Positions 47,982-57,478 of a stretch of DNA of 64,000 bases are shown here, one piece after another (positions within the stretch are counted from its first letter, which is position 1; each line of letters begins with the position of its first letter). Position numbers and translations under genes: made by a program. Below the pieces are notes generated by a model. The model was not told the origin of the DNA. It saw nothing but the letters and a program-made list of their open reading frames with translations, and made no database searches. The DNA comes from Hymenobacter perfusus (GTDB taxonomy: Bacteria; Bacteroidota; Bacteroidia; Cytophagales; Hymenobacteraceae), in NCBI RefSeq assembly GCF_003944765.1, contig NZ_RWIU01000011.1:1-64000 (forward strand), in the 5' to 3' direction.

Positions 47982-48710
47982 ATGAAAATCATTTGCGTTG
48001 CCAACCAGAAGGGTGGCATTGGTAAGAGTACCCTCATCACTGTGCTGGCGGGTGCGCTGGCCGCCGACTACGGCTACCGCGTGCTGGTGGTCGACGCGGA
48101 CTCCCAGCAGACGCTGGCGGGTGTGCGCCTCACCAACGACCAGCCGAGCGTCGAGCTGGAGCGCGAAGCCGGTACGCTGGCCGAGCCGGCCTTCCCCTAT
48201 GCCTTGGAATCGGTGGGTATGGGCCAGGTGTATGACCGGCTCGACGAAATCAGCGACGACTACGACGTGGTGTTTATTGACGTGCCGGGCCGCTCGGACG
48301 ATACAGCCATGATTGACGTGCTCAGCGGCGCCAACGTGGTACTCGTGCCGGTAGGGGCCTCGGATGCCGAACGGCTGGCTACCATTTCTTTTATGCAGCT
48401 GCTGCAGGAGATTTCCCGGCTCTCGCGGGAGCAGGGGCTGGACTTCCAGTTCTTCGGCGTGCACTCGCACCGCACCAACCTGAAGGAGGAAAAGGACATG
48501 GACGAATTCACCGATGCTCTAGGGCTGCCGCGCCTGCAGGCCTCCCTGCGCCAGCTGGGCTGCTACAAGCGTCTGTCCACCCGCTACAGCTACCTCAATC
48601 CGGCCTACCGCCGGGCGGTGGGGGCGGATGCTTCGGTGGAAGCCGAGGTAAGGGCCCTGTGTGATGAACTGATTGCCCGCGCTGGGCTCACCGCTGAACT
48701 CGTATCGTAA
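47982..48710 (+). CDS. parA: ParA family partition ATPase
   Basis: A 242-aa deviant Walker ATPase. The P-loop KGGIGKST is at residues 10-17, followed by VLVVDADSQQT and YDVVFIDVPG. It has no N-terminal HTH, so it is the small type Ib ParA, whose partner gene usually acts as repressor. The stop overlaps the next ATG by one base (TAATG). It would drive segregation of the plasmid to daughter cells. Confidence 0.92.
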   Translation: MKIICVANQKGGIGKSTLITVLAGALAADYGYRVLVVDADSQQTLAGVRLTNDQPSVELEREAGTLAEPAFPYALESVGMGQVYDRLDEISDDYDVVFIDVPGRSDDTAMIDVLSGANVVLVPVGASDAERLATISFMQLLQEISRLSREQGLDFQFFGVHSHRTNLKEEKDMDEFTDALGLPRLQASLRQLGCYKRLSTRYSYLNPAYRRAVGADASVEAEVRALCDELIARAGLTAELVS

Positions 48711-49192
48711 TGGCCAAGATTCAACGCCTGAAAATTTCGACTGACGAGAAAATGTCCATGCTGCGCGGGCAGCCCGGGCACATGCCGGCCGCGCCCGTAG
48801 CAGCCGAGCCTGCAGCTACACCAGCTACAGAGCCCACGCCGGTACCGTTATCTGAACCAGCTCCAGTAGCGCCGCCAGTGGTAGAGGCACCGGCACCAGT
48901 GCCGGCGGCTGTTGCTGCAGCGGTAGCAACCCCGAAACCAGCTTCTCCGGCCACGCAAACAGTAAAGCGGGGAAGGGGCCGACCGCCAAAAGCTGAATCA
49001 CCAGCCGCCGAAGTGGCACCATCAGGACTGCAGCCGTCACTGATTCGCCTGGAAGGGGAGACGCAACGTGCTGCGCTGGCCTACATCCATGAGGAGTTGA
49101 TGCTGCACAGCCGCCGCGTGTACCTAAAGGAGCTGGTGGATGAAGCGGTAAACTATTACTTACAGCACGGCCCGCCGGCTAAGGGTAAGTAG
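48710..49192 (+). CDS. Partition partner protein with AT-hook and RHH-like C-terminus
   Basis: A 160-aa protein coupled to parA. The N-terminus MAKIQRLKISTDEKMSMLRG is basic; residues about 25-85 are a Pro/Ala/Val-rich flexible linker; KRGRGRPPK near residue 90 is a classic AT-hook; the C-terminal part LIRLEGETQRAALAYIHEELMLHSRRVYLKELVDEAVNYYL looks like a ribbon-helix-helix or short helical DNA-binding domain. This is a plausible ParB/ParG-like centromere-binding protein. AT-hook use fits the AT-rich repeats before parA. No known family was recognised. Confidence 0.65.
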   Translation: MAKIQRLKISTDEKMSMLRGQPGHMPAAPVAAEPAATPATEPTPVPLSEPAPVAPPVVEAPAPVPAAVAAAVATPKPASPATQTVKRGRGRPPKAESPAAEVAPSGLQPSLIRLEGETQRAALAYIHEELMLHSRRVYLKELVDEAVNYYLQHGPPAKGK

Positions 49193-49435
49193 GGGAGGGG
49201 CACAGGAACTGCCTGCACGACGGGCCTGTACAGCATATTAGACGGAACGGGCTCGCAGGCCCAGGTGACGTCCCTGTGGAGCGGCACAAGCTGCGTGTTC
49301 AGATAGGGAGGGCGATGGAAGTCATTGCTTTTGCTAAAGAACTGAATAAGAGCAGCCACGGCTTAGGCTCTTATTGAGCCAAGGTGAACCCGGGCCGGTA
49401 AGGGGCGTAAGCGTGCTGACACTACGCTTCTGCCT

Positions 49436-50254
49436 ATGCCCCAACCGGATTCCGAAAATGAGCAGCTCCAACAAGAGCGATTCCACCTGCTGCAGCAACT
49501 CACCGATTGGCTGGAAACGCCCCTGCTTGTGCTGGGCTTTGTCTGGCTGGTGCTGCTGGGTGTGGAGCTGCTCTGGGGCCTTTCGCCGGCGCTGGAGCTG
49601 GCGGGCACGATTATCTGGGTGATTTTCATCCTGGACTTTCTGCTCAAGTTACTCCTGGCGCCCCGCAAGCTGGCGTTTCTGAAAAGCAACGTCATCACCC
49701 TGATTTCTCTGCTCGTGCCAGCCCTGCGCCTGTTTCGGTTGGCGCGGGTGTTTCGGGCGGCGCGGGCTGTGCGCGGGCTGCGGCTGGTGAAGGTGGTGGG
49801 CTCGCTCAACCGGGGCATGAAGGCCCTGGCCGCCAGCTTCGGGCGGCGCGGGGTGGGCTATGTGCTGGGCCTCTCGGCCTTGGTGCTGCTACTGGGCGCG
49901 GCGGGCATGTACGCGTTTGAAAAGGACGTGTCGGGCGGCCTGCGCACCTATTCCGAAGCCCTGTGGTGGACGGCCATGCTGCTCACCAGCATGGGCAGCG
50001 AGTACTGGCCCCGCACCGGCGAGGGCCGGGCCCTGTGTCTGCTGCTGGCCCTATACGGCTTCGCAGTCTTTGGCTATTTCACCGCGACGCTGGCGACCTT
50101 CTTCATGGGCCGCGACGCCGAGAATCCCGAAGCCGAAGTGGCCGGGGCTACCGCCGTGGCGGCCCTGCACGAGGAAGTAAAGCAGCTCCGCGCCGAACTC
50201 CGGCAAGGTTCCTTTTACGCGGCGTCTGCGGACCCGCCCCCAGCAGACGAGTAG
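49436..50254 (+). CDS. Voltage-gated-like ion channel with unusual pore
   Basis: A 272-aa six-helix channel. S4 is clear: LRLFRLARVFRAARAVRGLRLVK with Arg or Lys at every third place. The pore helix and filter read ALWWTAMLLTSMGSEYWP, so TSMGSEY stands where K+ channels have TTVGYGD; the rest of the fold is that of bacterial K+/ion transport family channels. S6 is GFAVFGYFTATLATFFMG. The short cytosolic tail holds a coiled coil (AALHEEVKQLRAELRQ) that may form a tetramer bundle. Ion selectivity cannot be assigned. Confidence 0.85.
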   Translation: MPQPDSENEQLQQERFHLLQQLTDWLETPLLVLGFVWLVLLGVELLWGLSPALELAGTIIWVIFILDFLLKLLLAPRKLAFLKSNVITLISLLVPALRLFRLARVFRAARAVRGLRLVKVVGSLNRGMKALAASFGRRGVGYVLGLSALVLLLGAAGMYAFEKDVSGGLRTYSEALWWTAMLLTSMGSEYWPRTGEGRALCLLLALYGFAVFGYFTATLATFFMGRDAENPEAEVAGATAVAALHEEVKQLRAELRQGSFYAASADPPPADE

Positions 50255-50340
50255 CTGTTCCCGCAGTAGGCGCTTCAACCTTTGCCTGGAATCGGGGGTA
50301 TAGAAAGCTTTACGCATTCGGCAACCTTAACCCTCTTACT

Positions 50341-50670
50341 ATGAACCCAAAACACCAATCCCTGCTCGACGCCCTGAACGCCTGCGTTGCGGCCTGTGAA
50401 AACTGTGCCTCGGCCTGCCTGCAGGAAGACGACGTGAAGATGATGGCGCCCTGCATCGCCCTCGACCGGGACTGCGCCGACATCTGCGCCCTGACCGCGC
50501 GCCTGCTGGCCCGCGGCTCGGCCCACGCCCAGCACCTGCTGCGCGAATGCGCCGAAATCTGCCGCCTCTGCGGGGACGAGTGCGCCAAGCACGAGCATGA
50601 GCACTGCCAAACGTGCGCCGCCGCCTGCCGCCGCTGCGAAGAAGCCTGCCGCCAGGGGATAGCCGCGTAA
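50341..50670 (+). CDS. Four-helix bundle copper-binding protein (Csp-like)
   Basis: A 109-aa helical protein with about 17 Cys: CVAACENCASACLQ, CIALDRDCADICAL, CAEICRLCGDECAKHEHEHCQTCAAACRRCEEAC. The CxxxC spacing places thiols inside a four-helix bundle, as in copper storage proteins of the Csp3 type. No signal peptide, so cytosolic. It could store Cu(I) in company with the metal efflux genes. Start at ATG 50341 gives the standard family length. Confidence 0.9.
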   Translation: MNPKHQSLLDALNACVAACENCASACLQEDDVKMMAPCIALDRDCADICALTARLLARGSAHAQHLLRECAEICRLCGDECAKHEHEHCQTCAAACRRCEEACRQGIAA

Positions 50671-50758
50671 GGGGGCCTTGTCCGTGTTCTTCCCGCGCCG
50701 GGGCCGCCTGGCCCCGGCCTGTTGCGGCTCCACTTACTGCTCCACCTAACCCCCTCAG

Positions 50759-51718
50759 ATGGATTTTTCCCTTGCCTGGCAGAAGCTCCACCAGATTGGC
50801 CGCGACCTGATGCTGGCCCTGCCCAACATCGTCTTCGGCCTGGTGGTCTTTCTGGGGTTTCTGCTGCTGGCCCGCGGCGTGCGCGCCCTGGTGCAGCGCA
50901 TCACGCGCAGCAAAAACAGCAGCCACAACCTGCCCCTGCTGCTGAGCCGGCTGGCCTACGTGGCCACGCTCATCCTGGGGGTGCTGGTGACGGTCACCAT
51001 CGTGCTGCCGGGCTTTACCCCGGCGAGTCTGGTGAGTGCGCTGGGCGTGGGCGGCATTGCCATCGGCTTTGCCTTCAAGGACATCTTCCAGAATTTTCTG
51101 GCCGGCATTCTGCTGCTCTTCACCGAGCCCTTCCGCATCGGCGACCAGATTAAGTACAAGGACTTCGAGGGCACGGTGGAAGACATCCAGACCCGGGCCA
51201 CCAGCATCAAAACCTACGACGGGCGCCGCGTCATCATTCCCAACGCGGAGCTGTTCACCAACGCCGTGACCGTGAATACGGCCTACGACAAGCGCCGCCT
51301 GCAGTACGATGTGGGCATTGGCTACGGCGACGACATTGCCCGGGCCCGGGACCTGATGCTGGAGGCCATGCGCGCCGTGCCCGGCGTGCTCCAAGACCCC
51401 GCGCCGGAAGCGCTGGTGATGGACCTAGCCGAAAGCTCGGTGAATATCCGGGCGCGTTGGTGGGTGGACCCGCCCCGGCAGGCCGACATCCTCGATGCCC
51501 AGGACAAGGTGCTGGAAGCCATCAAGAACAAGCTCTCTGAGCATGGCATTGACCTGCCCTTTCCTACCCGGCAGATTCTCTTCCACGACCAGACCGAAGC
51601 CACTGACGGCGACCGACGCCAACAGCGTGAGGGCTGGCCGGCGGGGTCTGGCGACGTGCCACCAGCCCGGGCGGCCGCACGCGGCACCGAGCCCCCGGCG
51701 GAAAGCCCTTCCGCATAG
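50759..51718 (+). CDS. MscS family small-conductance mechanosensitive channel
   Basis: A 319-aa channel with three transmembrane helices and the pore helix GVGGIAIGFAFKDIFQNFLAGILLL, followed by the beta domain start FRIGDQIKYKDFEGTVEDI and the family block NAELFTNAVTVNT. The C-terminal 45 residues are Pro/Arg-rich and probably disordered. It would open on membrane tension in osmotic downshock. One of three MscS genes within 10 kb. Confidence 0.92.
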   Translation: MDFSLAWQKLHQIGRDLMLALPNIVFGLVVFLGFLLLARGVRALVQRITRSKNSSHNLPLLLSRLAYVATLILGVLVTVTIVLPGFTPASLVSALGVGGIAIGFAFKDIFQNFLAGILLLFTEPFRIGDQIKYKDFEGTVEDIQTRATSIKTYDGRRVIIPNAELFTNAVTVNTAYDKRRLQYDVGIGYGDDIARARDLMLEAMRAVPGVLQDPAPEALVMDLAESSVNIRARWWVDPPRQADILDAQDKVLEAIKNKLSEHGIDLPFPTRQILFHDQTEATDGDRRQQREGWPAGSGDVPPARAAARGTEPPAESPSA

Positions 51719-51791
51719 CCGGGGGAGAGGCAGTTTTCGACCGTGTCGGCGGTCTACCCGTAAGGGAATCGTTTCGACTTAGCGTATTGGC

Positions 51792-52199
51792 GTGGTTCCG
51801 ACTCGTTTCTATTTTTCCAATGCCGTGGGCGCGGTTGATTATGTGCCCCGGACCTACGTGTACCTGCACTGGACGGGGGCGCCGCTGACCAGCGTCGAGT
51901 TTCGGGCCTTGTACGTGCACGTTCGCAACCTCTTGCAGCGCCACCAGTTGAAGGCCATTCTAGCCGACCACCAGGCCATGCCCGAAGCACCCGACGAAGC
52001 TGACCGGGCGTGGCTCCTGGAGCAGTGGCTCCCGGAGACGATGGTCGAAACCTCCCTGGCCCGCTACGCCGTGCTGCCCACCCCCGACCCGGGCCACCGC
52101 CTGCACACGGAAAAGGTGCTCGACGGCTTGCAGCGGCACCTGCAGGTAGCCGTATTCGACGACCTGGACCAGGCCAGCGCCTGGCTCCAAGACGCGTAG
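51792..52199 (+). CDS. STAS/SpoIIAA-like hypothetical protein
   Basis: A 135-aa soluble protein. Alternating strands and helices (RTYVYLHWTGAPLTSVEFRALYVHVRNLLQRHQLKAILADHQAMP ... ARYAVLPTP ... VAVFDDLDQASAWL) have the layout of SpoIIAA-like/STAS-type proteins that are abundant in Cytophagales. It starts at GTG 51792. Convergent with the DUF2254 gene, with 10 bp between their stops. No enzyme motif is seen. Confidence 0.5.
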   Translation: MVPTRFYFSNAVGAVDYVPRTYVYLHWTGAPLTSVEFRALYVHVRNLLQRHQLKAILADHQAMPEAPDEADRAWLLEQWLPETMVETSLARYAVLPTPDPGHRLHTEKVLDGLQRHLQVAVFDDLDQASAWLQDA

Positions 52200-52209
52200 G
52201 GTATTTCCA

Positions 52210-53559
52210 CTACTCTTTTTTCTCCGTCCCATCTCCGGCCCCAAAGGCCGCCTCTGCTTCCGCCAGCCGCTGGCGCACCTGCTCCCGCTCGTAGCCAGTG
52301 GGCAGGGTGCGCCGGGCCGCTTCGGCAATCAGGTCGGCCTGCTGGCGCAGGGCCTGGTGCCGGACCGGGGCCTGGGTGCGCTGGCCGATGGTGGCCAGGG
52401 CCGTGAGCAGGCGCAGGTACACGGCCGCATTGCCGTCGGCGCTGCCGCGTATCTGGTCGAAGGCCGTGGCCAGGTAGCCGCCAAAGGTGGGGCGCACGGC
52501 AATAACGCGGACCCGCTCGTGGTCGGTGCGCCAGGGCTGCTCGAAGCGTCGGTCGGCCAGCTGCGCCAGCAGGGCGCTCAAGTGGTCGATGCCGATGATG
52601 GCCGTGGTGGTGTCGTTGATGCCCGGCGAGAGAGCCTTGAGGGCAATGTCCACCAGCTGTCGCAAGCCAAAGCCGGCGTCCTGCTCAATGGTCCGCTGGC
52701 TACCCAGGCTGAAGCAGTTGTTGAGCTGTTGAATTAGCTCTTCGGTCAGCGTGATAGGTAGCTGCTCGTACCGTGCCACGCTGGCCAGGGCCGCCCCTTG
52801 GGCCACGAACCCGCCCATGCCGTGCTCCAGCCGCACCACGCCCCCGAGCTGGCACGCCAGCGCGAGCAGGGCTTCTTCGTTCAGGCTTTGCACGTAGCCG
52901 GTGGCCCCGGCCGGTACCGGCTGCCAGTGCAGCTGGCCGGCTTGCCGGAGCAGCTCCTGCGCTTGCGCCGGGTCGGCTTCCTCGCCAAACTCCTCGGGAA
53001 ACAGCCGGGTAATGGCCGCCTGGGTTTCCTCGGTGGCGTGGCGGATGATGGTGGAGGCTTGTATGGCCGTGGCCATGTGGTGGATGAAGAATATCAGCAC
53101 CCCGATGCTGACCAACGCCAGCACCAAGCCCATGAGCACGGCCAGCGAGGGAATGAAGCGGCCTTCGTCGCCGCCCCGAATGGTGCGCAGCACGATCAGG
53201 CAGTACACGAAGATGCTGACGAAGAAGCCCAGCACGAGCTGGTTGGCCCGGTCGCGCATGAAGTTGCGCAGCACCCGGGAGGTGTACTGGCTCGACACCT
53301 GCGCCAGCGTGCTTAGTGTAAGCGAGAAGATGAGGGCGGCCACCGTGACCATGGAGCCGGCGATGGCCGTGAGCATGCCCCGGGCCCCGTCGGAGCCGGC
53401 TCCGAACAGCAGCGGGTAATCCGGCACCCAGTCGTGGCGGATGCCGGCGTCGAGAAACACCAGCGCGAAGGCCAGCCCGATGGCGCCGGCCACCATCAGG
53501 GTGGGTACAAACCAGAGGCTGGCGTTTACGTTCTGCCACAGGGCGCGGAGTCGGTGCAT
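52210..53559 (-). CDS. DUF2254 membrane protein
   Basis: A 449-aa integral membrane protein. Four N-terminal transmembrane helices (WFVPTLMVAGAIGLAFALVF onwards) include the DUF2254 hallmark TAIAGSMVTVAALIFSLTLSTLAQVSSQYTSRVLRNFM; the large soluble C half contains ALKALSPGINDTTTAIIGIDHL, also conserved. Function unknown, perhaps ion or solute leakage. It follows the CPA1 antiporter gene by 20 bp on the same strand, so they likely form an operon. Confidence 0.9.
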   Translation of the reverse strand: MHRLRALWQNVNASLWFVPTLMVAGAIGLAFALVFLDAGIRHDWVPDYPLLFGAGSDGARGMLTAIAGSMVTVAALIFSLTLSTLAQVSSQYTSRVLRNFMRDRANQLVLGFFVSIFVYCLIVLRTIRGGDEGRFIPSLAVLMGLVLALVSIGVLIFFIHHMATAIQASTIIRHATEETQAAITRLFPEEFGEEADPAQAQELLRQAGQLHWQPVPAGATGYVQSLNEEALLALACQLGGVVRLEHGMGGFVAQGAALASVARYEQLPITLTEELIQQLNNCFSLGSQRTIEQDAGFGLRQLVDIALKALSPGINDTTTAIIGIDHLSALLAQLADRRFEQPWRTDHERVRVIAVRPTFGGYLATAFDQIRGSADGNAAVYLRLLTALATIGQRTQAPVRHQALRQQADLIAEAARRTLPTGYEREQVRQRLAEAEAAFGAGDGTEKKE

Positions 53560-53579
53560 GGGAAGCGGGTTACAAGCAG

Positions 53580-54842
53580 TTAATGGTCGGCGGGAGCCTC
53601 GCCGGTGCTCAGGCCCAGCCGCTTGACCAGCGGCCCGATAGTGAGGCCCTGCCCGATGATGCTGAATACCACTACCACGTAGGTGATGCCCACCAGCAAG
53701 TCGCGGGGCATGGACTCGGGCAAGGACAAGGCCAGTGCCACGGAAATGCCGCCCCGCAGCCCGCCCCAGGTCAAGACCCGCAGCGTGGCGCGGTCGAAGG
53801 GATAGTAGCGCCGCAGCAAGCCCAGCGGCAGCGCCACCGATACCCAGCGGGCCAGCAGCACCACCCCGATGGCCACCAGGCCCACGAGCAGGGTGGTGCG
53901 GCTGATGTCGAGCACGAGCATTTCCAGCCCAATGAGCACGAAGAGAATGGCGTTGAGAATCTCGTCGAGCAGTTCCCAGAACTTGTCCAGGTACTCGCGC
54001 GTCAGGTCCGACATGCCCAGCTCCCGGCCCTGGTCGCCCACAATGAGCCCCGCCACCACCATGGCCAGCGGGCCGGAGGTGTGCAGCTGCGCGGCCAGGG
54101 CCGTGCCGCCCATCACCAGGGCCAGGGTTATCATCACCTCCACCTGGTAGTGGTCGATGCTGCGCAGGGCCCAGAAGCCGGCGTACCCCAGGGCCGCGCC
54201 CAGGGCTACGCCGCCCACGGCTTCGTGCAGAAACAGCTGGCCAATGGCGGCGGGCGTGGCCTGCCCGGTCCCGAACTGGGCAATCTGGTACAAGCTCACG
54301 AACACCACCACGGCAATACCGTCGTTAAACAGCGACTCGCCCACGATGCGGATTTCCAGCCGCGGGTCGATGCGCGCCTCCTTGAGAATGCCCAGCACGG
54401 CGATGGGGTCGGTGGGGGAGATGAGGGCCCCGAACAGCAGGCAGTAGATGAAGTCGGTGGGCAGACCGAACAGCGGCAGCAAGTAGTAAAAGGCCGTGCC
54501 GACCAAGCCGGTGGAGAGCAGAGTGCCGGCGGTGGCCAGAGCCCCCACGGCCACGCCTTCTTTGCCCAGGGCCCGCAGGTCGACGTGCAGGGAGCCGGCA
54601 AAGAGCAGAAAGCTCAGCATGACCTGCATGAGTACCGTGTGGAAGTCAATGCCGCGCACCAGCTCGCCGGCGGTCAGCACCCAGTCGACACCCAGCTTAC
54701 CCAGCCCGATGGCCAGCAGCGAAGTCACCAGGGCCAGCACCATCAGCCCGATGGTGCCGGGCAACCGGAGGAAGCGGTGGTTGACGTAGCCGAATACGGC
54801 GGCAATGACGATGAGCAGCGCCAGGGTATTGTATAATTCCAT
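53580..54842 (-). CDS. CPA1 cation:proton antiporter (NhaP-like)
   Basis: A 420-aa transporter with about 12 helices. The motifs GALISPTDPIAVLGILKEAR and GESLFNDGIAVVVF contain the conserved TDP and ND residues of the CPA1 ion-binding site, and LRGGISVALALSLP is the later helix. It lacks a long cytosolic tail. Expected to exchange Na+ or K+ for H+. First gene of a two-gene operon with DUF2254; divergent from the DUF389 gene. Confidence 0.92.
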   Translation of the reverse strand: MELYNTLALLIVIAAVFGYVNHRFLRLPGTIGLMVLALVTSLLAIGLGKLGVDWVLTAGELVRGIDFHTVLMQVMLSFLLFAGSLHVDLRALGKEGVAVGALATAGTLLSTGLVGTAFYYLLPLFGLPTDFIYCLLFGALISPTDPIAVLGILKEARIDPRLEIRIVGESLFNDGIAVVVFVSLYQIAQFGTGQATPAAIGQLFLHEAVGGVALGAALGYAGFWALRSIDHYQVEVMITLALVMGGTALAAQLHTSGPLAMVVAGLIVGDQGRELGMSDLTREYLDKFWELLDEILNAILFVLIGLEMLVLDISRTTLLVGLVAIGVVLLARWVSVALPLGLLRRYYPFDRATLRVLTWGGLRGGISVALALSLPESMPRDLLVGITYVVVVFSIIGQGLTIGPLVKRLGLSTGEAPADH

Positions 54843-55102
54843 CGAGAGGCCAGAGGCGGGTTAAGGTAGGGTAGACGCGGAACAGCCGAGCTTGGTTGAC
54901 GCAGGCGCCTTCTCAAGCACAGACCGGCGGCGCTACTTCCGGCAAACCTACTCCTTTCCGGGACCGGGATGCCAGCCGGGCCGGCCTATCCTTTTGCCAC
55001 TGTTCCCCTGCGCGGTGCAGGTTGTGCGTCAGAATGGGTTCAGGGCTGGTTTCCTGCCCGGGCTACGGCCGCGCTTTACGGCTTCCTTTCGACCTGGACC
55101 GT

Positions 55103-56506
55103 ATGCAGCGCATCCACTCGTATTACCCTCGTATGAACGTGCGCTTTCTGGTCTGGCTCCGCCAGCGCTTTGACCTTTCCCACGACATGGCCGACCCGGC
55201 CCACATCGTGGCCGGCGTGGAAGAGGGCATTGCCTTCCGCGGCACCAACCTGTGGGTGCTCATCTTCGCCATCCTGGTGGCCTCGGTGGGGCTCAACGTC
55301 AACTCCACGGCCGTCATCATCGGGGCCATGCTCATATCCCCGCTCATGGGCCCCATCGTGGGCATCGGCTTCGGGGCGGCAACGGCCGAGGTAGATTTAG
55401 TGCGGCGGGGCCTGAAAAACCTGTTCATTGCCGCCGGCATCAGCCTGCTGGTCTCAGCCCTGTACTTCCGGCTCACGCCCCTCACCGACGCGGGCTCCGA
55501 GCTGCTGGCCCGCACCCAGCCCACCACCTGGGACGTGCTCATCGCCCTGTTCGGCGGGGCCGCCGGGGCCGTGGGCCTCACCCGCCGCTCGCGGGGCAAC
55601 ACCGTGCCGGGTGTAGCCATTGCCACGGCCCTGATGCCGCCGCTGTGCACGGCCGGCTACGGGCTGGCCACGGCGCACTGGAGCTACTTGTTCGGAGCGC
55701 TGTACCTGTTTTTCATCAACAGCGTGTTCATCAGCCTGGCCACCTTTCTGGTGGCCCGCATCCTGCCGCTGCCGCACCACACCTTTGTCAGCCGCCAGCG
55801 GGCCCGCCGGGTGCAGCTCTCTATTTGGGCTGTGGCCCTGCTCACGGGCATCCCCAGCGTGTACCTGGCTTCGCGCATCGTGCAGCGCACCGTGTTTGCC
55901 CATAACGCCCAGCAGTTCGTCGATGAGCAGTTCAACCAGCAGCCGGGCACCTACGTCGTTACGCGCCGCATTGAGGCCGACACGCGCACCATCAACGTGC
56001 TGCTGGCCGGGCAGCGCCTCACGCGGGCGCAGCTGCGCGAGGCCCGGCAGCAGTTGGCCCGCTACCGCCTGCCCCAGGCCCAGCTCACCGTGCGTCAGGG
56101 CCTGGCCCAGCTGGACTCGGCCGATGCCCAGACCATGCGTACCAGCCTGCTCGAAGACGTGCGCAGCCGCAACGAACAGACCCTGGCCGGCTACGATGCC
56201 CGCCTGGCCCAGCTCCAGCAAGTCCTCACCCAGCCCGACAACCCCGCCCTGACCGGCCTGCCCGCCGCGCCGGCCCTGCTGCGAGAAGTGCAGGCCGAGC
56301 ACCCCGCCGTGCGCCAGCTGGGTTTGAGCCGCGTGGTGCGCCCGGCCGCCGATTCGCTCCGGGCCGATACCACCGTCGTCGTATCGGTACGCACCGCACG
56401 GCCCCTGCCGGCGGCCGAGCAGCAGCGCCTGCGCCAGTGGCTCAGCGTGCGCGCCGGCAGCCAGCACCCCGTGCAGCTGCTGTTGGAAGAGTCGCCCCGG
56501 CGCTGA
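55103..56506 (+). CDS. DUF389 membrane protein
   Basis: A 467-aa protein. The N-terminal membrane part has the TIGR00341/DUF389 marks NVNSTAVIIGAMLISPLMGPIVGIGFG and RSRGNTVPGVAIATALMPPLCTAGYGLA, with about six to seven helices. The C-terminal 170 residues are soluble and helical with many Gln and Arg (LRQWLSVRAGS). Start set at ATG 55103 rather than the far longer in-frame reading, which crosses low-quality Pro/Arg sequence. Function unknown; perhaps linked to ion balance by its neighbours. Confidence 0.85.
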   Translation: MQRIHSYYPRMNVRFLVWLRQRFDLSHDMADPAHIVAGVEEGIAFRGTNLWVLIFAILVASVGLNVNSTAVIIGAMLISPLMGPIVGIGFGAATAEVDLVRRGLKNLFIAAGISLLVSALYFRLTPLTDAGSELLARTQPTTWDVLIALFGGAAGAVGLTRRSRGNTVPGVAIATALMPPLCTAGYGLATAHWSYLFGALYLFFINSVFISLATFLVARILPLPHHTFVSRQRARRVQLSIWAVALLTGIPSVYLASRIVQRTVFAHNAQQFVDEQFNQQPGTYVVTRRIEADTRTINVLLAGQRLTRAQLREARQQLARYRLPQAQLTVRQGLAQLDSADAQTMRTSLLEDVRSRNEQTLAGYDARLAQLQQVLTQPDNPALTGLPAAPALLREVQAEHPAVRQLGLSRVVRPAADSLRADTTVVVSVRTARPLPAAEQQRLRQWLSVRAGSQHPVQLLLEESPRR

Positions 56507-56734
56507 AGCTATTAGCTAGACGTACTTTGGATGCGGGCACTAGTTATGGCTGCTGGGAATGACAACAAAAGCATACTGGCGGCCGATTATTTTCCCAAGG
56601 ATTACCAGGGTTCTAAGTTCCGGGTAGATGGGTGAGAGTAATGGATGTCGATTGGAGGCAATTCGTTACTACATTTGGATAGCCTCACTCAGAGGCCCTT
56701 ATAATGTTTATGAGAATCTAATGTTCACACTTAA

Positions 56735-57478
56735 GTGAAACAAAAAAGAAGGTCGTACTATAATGCAAAATGGTTTGCTTTCTCTGATGCCATTCAAGCC
56801 AGAGACAATCACGCTTGCTTAAAATGCGGAAGGACCAGCGAAGAAACTATTTTACAAACTCATCATAAAGCATATAAAAAGGGGCTTGAACCTTGGGAAT
56901 ACCCCATGAGTGATTGCATAACCTTATGCAAAGGGTGCCATGCCAGGGAACATAATCTGATTGAACCCAATACAGGGTGGACTCTGATTTCTATTGATGA
57001 CCTGGGCGGATTATATGGTGTTTGCGAGCGAAAAGGCTGCGGAGCGGAGCTTAGATATGCACACGTTACTTACCATCCACAATGGGGATATAAATCAGTA
57101 GGAAGCTCTTGTGTTGAACACCTGACCCAAGAAGACCAATATATAAGTCAGGAGGTTTTGAAGATTCTTAAAAGGATAAGTGAGTTTATAGATACCTCAA
57201 ACTGGGAGTCCAGAGTGTCTAAAAATTCCAAAGAATATATTTCTACAACTCATGCCCACCATCAAATTAGGATATACGGGAATAATAATTATTACTCCTT
57301 TCAAATTGCGCTGAAGATAAAAGGTGAAAAATGGTTTGACTTTGGAGATTTTATACAAACAAGGAATAAAAATTTAGACCAAGTAAAGGAAATGGCTTAC
57401 ATAGTACTCAAAGGCTTAATAACAGAGAATGAAAGTGAAAAAGAATTATTGAGAAACATTTACAAGAAAATCAGATAA
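56735..57478 (+). CDS. HNH endonuclease-like protein, AT-rich
   Basis: A 247-aa protein with an N-terminal HNH domain: CLKCGR, the HHKAYKKG catalytic part, and TLCKGCHAREHN. A second Cys motif VCERKGCGAEL and a CVEHL follow, then a lysine-rich C half with no recognised fold. Its base composition is far lower in GC than both neighbours and it is rich in Asn, Lys and Ile, so it was probably acquired recently. It appears to start at GTG 56735. Target unknown: could be homing, restriction or repair. Confidence 0.8.
   Translation: MKQKRRSYYNAKWFAFSDAIQARDNHACLKCGRTSEETILQTHHKAYKKGLEPWEYPMSDCITLCKGCHAREHNLIEPNTGWTLISIDDLGGLYGVCERKGCGAELRYAHVTYHPQWGYKSVGSSCVEHLTQEDQYISQEVLKILKRISEFIDTSNWESRVSKNSKEYISTTHAHHQIRIYGNNNYYSFQIALKIKGEKWFDFGDFIQTRNKNLDQVKEMAYIVLKGLITENESEKELLRNIYKKIR

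Noticed and set aside
49193-49435. Possible small gene between the partition and channel genes
   Set aside because: The minus-strand frame has no convincing start or pattern, and no hairpin is present; treated as intergenic.
54896-55102. Longer N-terminus of the DUF389 protein
   Set aside because: The extra 69 residues are Pro/Arg/Cys-rich with no homology pattern, and family similarity begins near 55103.
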